A model generated the notes under the pieces. The model saw only the letters and a list, made by a program, of their open reading frames with translations, did not search any database and was not told the origin of the DNA. Shown here piece after piece: positions 60,604 through 64,000 of a DNA stretch of 64,000 nucleotides. Source of the stretch: Ichthyocystis sparus (GTDB taxonomy: Bacteria; Pseudomonadota; Gammaproteobacteria; Burkholderiales; 2013Ark19i). The position numbers were made by a program, and so were the translations under genes. Position 1 is the first letter of the stretch. Every line of letters starts with the position of its first letter. Where the stretch lies: the NCBI RefSeq assembly GCF_900078755.1, contig NZ_FKIH01000004.1; one strand, 5' to 3'.

Positions 60604-62682
60604 CTACAGTTTTCCAAGTTTGTACTTCAAATCAAAAATGTTCTTAACTTTGTTAAGTAGGGCAATTCTGTTGTTACGAACAGACAAATTACTGTCATTA
60701 ATCATAACGTGATCAAACAATGCCTCTACACGCGTAGACAGCTTTTCTAATTGTTCCAGGTGATTACGTGAGCAGTCAAATTTGTTTGTTTCATTTAAAA
60801 GTTCAAACTCTTCTTTTTTATTAAGTAACTCTTCAGCACACAGTACGCAACTTTCTCCATCTCTATTCTTAGTTATGTTTTCTATTCTTTTTCTTGCCTC
60901 TACTATTCGGTTTATAGAAGGGCTCTTAAGCCACGTTTGTAGTTCCTCATGTCGTTTTTGTAAGTTATTTATATCGTCTACACCGTCCACTAGGCAGGCA
61001 GTTACCCTTTTGTCGTATCCTAGCACTTGGGAGGCATAGTTTTTCGCTCTCTCCAAAATAAAATTTGATGCTTCCTGAGCAAATATTTTTGATGTTGCAA
61101 CATCAAGGAATACCTCTTGTGCAGAATTTATTAATTCTGATAGAGCCGGTAAATTGTCGTAGCAAGTGTAAGCTTTAACAATTCCCAGAGCCTTTCTCCT
61201 CAGAGCAAAAGGATCCTTTTCTCCAGTTGGTATTTCATTTACAGAGAAAAGCCCAAGCAAAGATTCTAACTTTTCACTTACATTAAGATAAACAGATACG
61301 GTTCCTATGCTTGTTTCCTCAAATGAATAGCAGTAATGGTTGTATATAGCCTCAACAACATCATGGGGCTTGTTTTCCCTTTTTGCATAATAACTTCCTA
61401 TAACACCCTGTAGCTCAGGGAACTCTTTTACCATTAATGTGCTTAGATCAGCTTTGCATAATCTACAGGCTGTTTGCAGCTGTTGTTTTTTTTCTACAGA
61501 GAGACTACCGGCTAGCGACATCTTTTTTGCAATTTTACATATGCGAGCTGTTCGGTCCATCTGGGTGCCAAGTTTTGTATGGTAGACAACACTAGATAGC
61601 CGTTGGAAATACTCTTCCAAAGTGTGCTTACTGTCCTGCTCATAGAAAAATTTAGCATCAGCCAGCCTGGCCCTCAGTACTCTCTCATTACCTTTGATGA
61701 TGTAACTATGATCCTTTGGCCTATGGTTAGCCACCATAATAAACTTGTTTATGATATTTTTATCTTTATCCTTGAGGATTATGTATCTTTGATTAAGCCT
61801 CATAGTAAGTTCTAGGCACTCATGGGGAAGCTCCAGGAGAGATTTTGGAAAAGCTCCAACATAACTTGACGGGTATTCGACTATATTACTAATTTCATAT
61901 ACCAATTCTTTGTTTATTTCTTCTTCAATAGGGTTGGGCACATTTTCTGTTTTTGCTATTTCTGAGATTTGCTCACATATTACACTTGACCGTTTTTCGT
62001 TGCGTATAATTACTGACCCCTCTTTTTCCATTTGTTCTTCATATCTATCTGGGTTTTCTATCTTTATTGCTTTCGAGCAAAGTACACGATGACCGAATGT
62101 TGTTCCTGTAGAATTAACCCCAGCAATTTGTATTGGTATGATAGATTCTCCATGCATAACCAAGATATTTCTTATCGGTCTAACAAATGATAAAAACTGT
62201 TCAGTTGACCACGACATTTCCTTTAGCGAAGGTATCTTATGCAGTGCTTTGAAGATAAATTTTTCAATCACCGTATCTAAGGAAATTACATTGGGCGGTC
62301 TGTTCCATATAAGCCATGGCCTTTCATAATCTGTGGCATTAACACACAACTCATTAATGTTTGGCCTAACATCCATGCGTTGGAGCTTCTTCTCAAGGGC
62401 TTCTGTTGGTTCTCCATTATCAGTGTAGGCAATTTCCTGCGGTAGTATTTTGATTTTGGAGGGCTTAGAATTAGAAAAAAGAGAAACATATTTTGCTAAG
62501 AATACGATACGGCGCGGAGTGGTGTAGCAACCAAAATCGCTATTGTTAGTATCTAAGAACCCATCTTTCGATAGGTCCTGTACAAGTCTTTTTGATATAT
62601 GTTCTCTGATGACCTTAATATCACCAGCCGGCAGTTCCTCAGTGCCTATTTCTATTAACAGAGTTTTCTGAGAAACATTCAT
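60604..62682 (-). CDS. glyS: Glycyl-tRNA synthetase beta subunit
   Basis: 692 residues, normal length. It is the tRNA-binding subunit of the alpha2-beta2 enzyme. The N-terminus TLLIEIGTEELPAGDIK is the family signature; FAGHRVLCSKA-type and ARLADAKFFYEQDSK elements follow (TTFGHRVLCS and ADAKFFYEQD seen here). The C-terminal helical anticodon-binding part ends with FDHVMIND. It starts directly at the glyQ stop codon. Confidence 0.96.
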   Translation of the reverse strand: MNVSQKTLLIEIGTEELPAGDIKVIREHISKRLVQDLSKDGFLDTNNSDFGCYTTPRRIVFLAKYVSLFSNSKPSKIKILPQEIAYTDNGEPTEALEKKLQRMDVRPNINELCVNATDYERPWLIWNRPPNVISLDTVIEKFIFKALHKIPSLKEMSWSTEQFLSFVRPIRNILVMHGESIIPIQIAGVNSTGTTFGHRVLCSKAIKIENPDRYEEQMEKEGSVIIRNEKRSSVICEQISEIAKTENVPNPIEEEINKELVYEISNIVEYPSSYVGAFPKSLLELPHECLELTMRLNQRYIILKDKDKNIINKFIMVANHRPKDHSYIIKGNERVLRARLADAKFFYEQDSKHTLEEYFQRLSSVVYHTKLGTQMDRTARICKIAKKMSLAGSLSVEKKQQLQTACRLCKADLSTLMVKEFPELQGVIGSYYAKRENKPHDVVEAIYNHYCYSFEETSIGTVSVYLNVSEKLESLLGLFSVNEIPTGEKDPFALRRKALGIVKAYTCYDNLPALSELINSAQEVFLDVATSKIFAQEASNFILERAKNYASQVLGYDKRVTACLVDGVDDINNLQKRHEELQTWLKSPSINRIVEARKRIENITKNRDGESCVLCAEELLNKKEEFELLNETNKFDCSRNHLEQLEKLSTRVEALFDHVMINDSNLSVRNNRIALLNKVKNIFDLKYKLGKL

Positions 62683-63582
62683 TCATGAACCTTGATGCTT
62701 GTGTAGTAAGGGGAAATTTTGTTTTTCCCTTTGCTGAGAGTAAAGTAAAGCGACTCTACGAGACATGTTACGGATACGCTTTATGAGAGCAACTCTTTCC
62801 GTGCTAGATATAGATTGTCTTGCATCAAGCAAATTGAAAATATGTGAACATCGTAATGTCATGTCATAGCCCGGTATGGGAAGTTCCTCATCAATTAGTC
62901 TTTGAGCTTCTTTCTCAAGCAAGTCGAACATCTGGAATAACATGCTTGCGTCTGATTTTTCAAAATTGTACCAGGACTGCTGAATTTCATTTTCTTTCCA
63001 AATGTCACCATAAGTTAATGAGTTACCAAAACTGTCTGTATTCCAAATTAGATCGAATACATTATCCTTTTCTTGTAAGTACATTGCCAATCTCTCTAGA
63101 CCGTATGTTATCTCTGCTGATACAGTTTTGCACTTTATTCCGGCAATCTCCTGAAAATAGGTTATCTGAGAAATTTCCATACCATCAAGCCACACTTCCC
63201 AGCCCACTCCCCATGCTCCTAGTGTCGGGGATTGCCAGTCGTCTTCAACAAAGCGGATGTCGTGGTAGCGACCGTCTAGGCCCAACTTGCTCAGACTTTT
63301 AATGTAAACTTCCTGAAGGTCTGTTGGTGCTGGCTTTATGATAGTCTGAAATTGGTAGTATCGTTGCAATCTGTTTGGGTTTTCTGCGTATCTGCCATCT
63401 GATGGTCTGCGTGACGGTTGTACATAGCACGCGGACCATGGTTCCGGTCCCAGTGCGCGTAAAAATGTTCCATAGTGAAATGTACCAGCGCCAACTTCAT
63501 TGTCTATGGGCTGCAAAAGAGTGCACCCGTAGTCTGTCCAATATTCTTGTAAGCCCAAAATAATTGCTTGAAATGTTTTCAT
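62683..63582 (-). CDS. glyQ: Glycyl-tRNA synthetase alpha subunit
   Basis: 299 residues. Class II catalytic subunit that activates glycine. Recognised from TFQAIILGLQEYW, GAGTFHYGTFLRALGPEPW and EDDWQSPTLGAWGVGWEVW (each in part), and the ITYGLERLAMYLQ region. Stop-to-start contact with glyS implies translational coupling. It is divergent from the rRNA operon. Confidence 0.96.
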   Translation of the reverse strand: MKTFQAIILGLQEYWTDYGCTLLQPIDNEVGAGTFHYGTFLRALGPEPWSACYVQPSRRPSDGRYAENPNRLQRYYQFQTIIKPAPTDLQEVYIKSLSKLGLDGRYHDIRFVEDDWQSPTLGAWGVGWEVWLDGMEISQITYFQEIAGIKCKTVSAEITYGLERLAMYLQEKDNVFDLIWNTDSFGNSLTYGDIWKENEIQQSWYNFEKSDASMLFQMFDLLEKEAQRLIDEELPIPGYDMTLRCSHIFNLLDARQSISSTERVALIKRIRNMSRRVALLYSQQREKQNFPLLHKHQGS

Positions 63583-63699
63583 AAATCAGGTGATTCTATG
63601 ATGATTGAATTTCATAATTAAGCGAGTATAGTATACTATCGTTTTGTTGATTCTTTGTTACAGATGAAGTTCGTATTTACCGTAATGTTTATTTTTTGT

Positions 63700-63728
63700 T
63701 TGACAGAAGGGCAATTTTCTAGAACAAT
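63700..63728 (+). promoter_or_regulatory. Candidate rRNA promoter
   Basis: Consensus -35 TTGACA (63700-63705) with a 17-bp spacer to AACAAT (63723-63728) as a weak -10, followed by the GC-rich discriminator CTCGACCC. This mix of strong -35 and GC-rich start region fits a growth-rate-controlled stable-RNA promoter. The start would be near 63735, giving a leader of about 160 nt. Confidence 0.5.
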
Positions 63729-63764
63729 CTCGACCCTCGGTTGTTAGTTTTTTGCTAAGTTGCA

Positions 63765-63796
63765 GGGTTGTTCTGGTGGTGGGTTGTTCTGGTGGT
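63765..63796 (+). repeat. Perfect 16-bp tandem duplication in the rRNA leader
   Basis: GGGTTGTTCTGGTGGT at 63765-63780 is repeated exactly at 63781-63796. It lies between the candidate promoter and the boxA-like element, so it would be in the transcribed leader. Confidence 0.9.
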
Positions 63797-63894
63797 TTTT
63801 GAGATCTTTAAAAAAGAGAGTAAGCAGTTAATAGTTGTGAGCGGGTTAGGAGAGGTTCGCGATAAGCGGGCTAAGTTTGTTAAGAAATAAGATA

Positions 63895-64000
63895 TAACTA
63901 AAGAGTTTGATCCTGGCTCAGATTGAACGCTGGCGGCATGCTTTACACATGCAAGTCGAACGGCAGCACGTTTTAGGCAACTAAGATGGTGGCGAGTGGC
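63895..64000 (+). rRNA. rrs: 16S ribosomal RNA, 5' end (continues beyond window)
   Basis: AAGAGTTTGATCCTGGCTCA at 63901 corresponds to E. coli position 7 onward, so the mature 5' end is about 63895. The following GAACGCTGGCGGCATGCTTT and ACACATGCAAGTCGAACGGC are of betaproteobacterial type. Only about 105 bases are inside the window. Confidence 0.97.

Larger units (their letters stand above)
63583..63894 (+). promoter_or_regulatory. rRNA operon promoter and leader region
   Basis: 312-bp spacer between glyQ (leftward) and 16S rRNA. It holds a palindrome ATAGTATACTAT (63628-63639) near the glyQ side, a candidate rRNA promoter (63700-63728), a 16-bp tandem duplication (63765-63796) and a boxA-like GATCTTTAAAAA (63803-63814) as used by NusB/S10 antitermination. 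No ORF is present. Confidence 0.6.

Noticed and set aside
63628..63639. Palindrome ATAGTATACTAT upstream of glyQ
   Set aside because: Only 12 bp in AT-rich sequence; may simply be overlapping -10-like boxes. Not enough for a separate call.
1..64000. CRISPR arrays, insertion sequences, prophage genes, toxin-antitoxin pairs, tRNA genes
   Set aside because: Scanned for repeat-spacer periodicity, transposase/integrase-like proteins and cloverleaf/CCA patterns in gaps; none seen by eye. A tRNAscan/ISfinder run would settle it.

Overview
The window reads as a chromosome segment of a betaproteobacterium with a compact, AT-leaning genome. Support comes from the 5' end of the 16S rRNA gene at the right edge, whose first ~105 bases look betaproteobacterial. 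Several neighbourhoods typical of that class agree: a cytochrome c4-resB-ccsB set divergent from engB-hemB, a pcm-like/rhodanese/tolC string, ribE-ribBA-ribH-nusB, anmK divergent from tyrS, and mrcA divergent from pilMNOPQ. The base composition, together with an orphan Ser/Cys-rich acidic protein, fits a host-associated lineage; 'Candidatus Ichthyocystis' (fish epitheliocystis agents) is my best guess, but that is inference. No insertion sequence, prophage, CRISPR array or tRNA gene was recognised. Nearly everything is housekeeping.

Layout. 1-4371 (+): end of rpsL, rpsG, fusA, tuf, rpsJ (str operon plus the first S10-operon gene). 4358-20916: a block that separates rpsJ from rplC. It holds mrcA (-), the type IV pilus genes pilMNOPQ (+), then mnmE, yidC, yidD, rnpA, rpmH, a class I fumarase and dnaE (all -). 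21141-34680 (+): the rest of the S10, spc and alpha ribosomal operons, from rplC to rplQ, including secY, infA, rpmJ and rpoA. 34774-37450 (+): riboflavin genes and nusB. 37461-39965 (-): ffh and a MidA-type methyltransferase. 39988-47541 (+): ttcA, an RND efflux adaptor and pump, a PCMT-like protein, a rhodanese and a TolC-type outer-membrane factor. 47542-48149: the longest gene-free stretch. 48150-49205 (+): an orphan gene of unknown function. 49202-54765 (-): gshB, a TPR protein, and ccsB, resB and cytochrome c4 (cytochrome c maturation by system II). 54881-56511 (+): engB, hemB. 56472-57611 (-): anmK. 57633-59837 (+): tyrS, dusA. 59834-63582 (-): a PlsC-like acyltransferase, glyS, glyQ. 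63583-64000 (+): rRNA promoter and leader, and the start of 16S rRNA.

How it works together. Translation dominates: ribosomal proteins, EF-G, EF-Tu, IF-1, two aminoacyl-tRNA synthetases, tRNA-modification enzymes (MnmE, TtcA, DusA) and RNase P protein. Membrane and envelope biogenesis comes next (SecY, Ffh, YidC/YidD, PBP1A, AnmK, PlsC, RND/TolC efflux, pilus secretin complex). Heme and cytochrome c supply (HemB, ResB/CcsB, cytochrome c4) and a fumarase indicate respiratory metabolism.

The most interesting signals are: the orphan Ser/acidic/Cys-rich protein with its own gene-free upstream island; a perfect intrinsic-terminator-like hairpin between pilO and pilP; the break of the S10 operon, with a 17-bp perfect inverted repeat overlapping the new rplC promoter; the strongly deviant codon use of tuf; and an Ffh M domain that has lost nearly all its methionines. 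Gene ends are packed tightly: convergent genes overlap at four places and two divergent pairs are only 21-22 bp apart.
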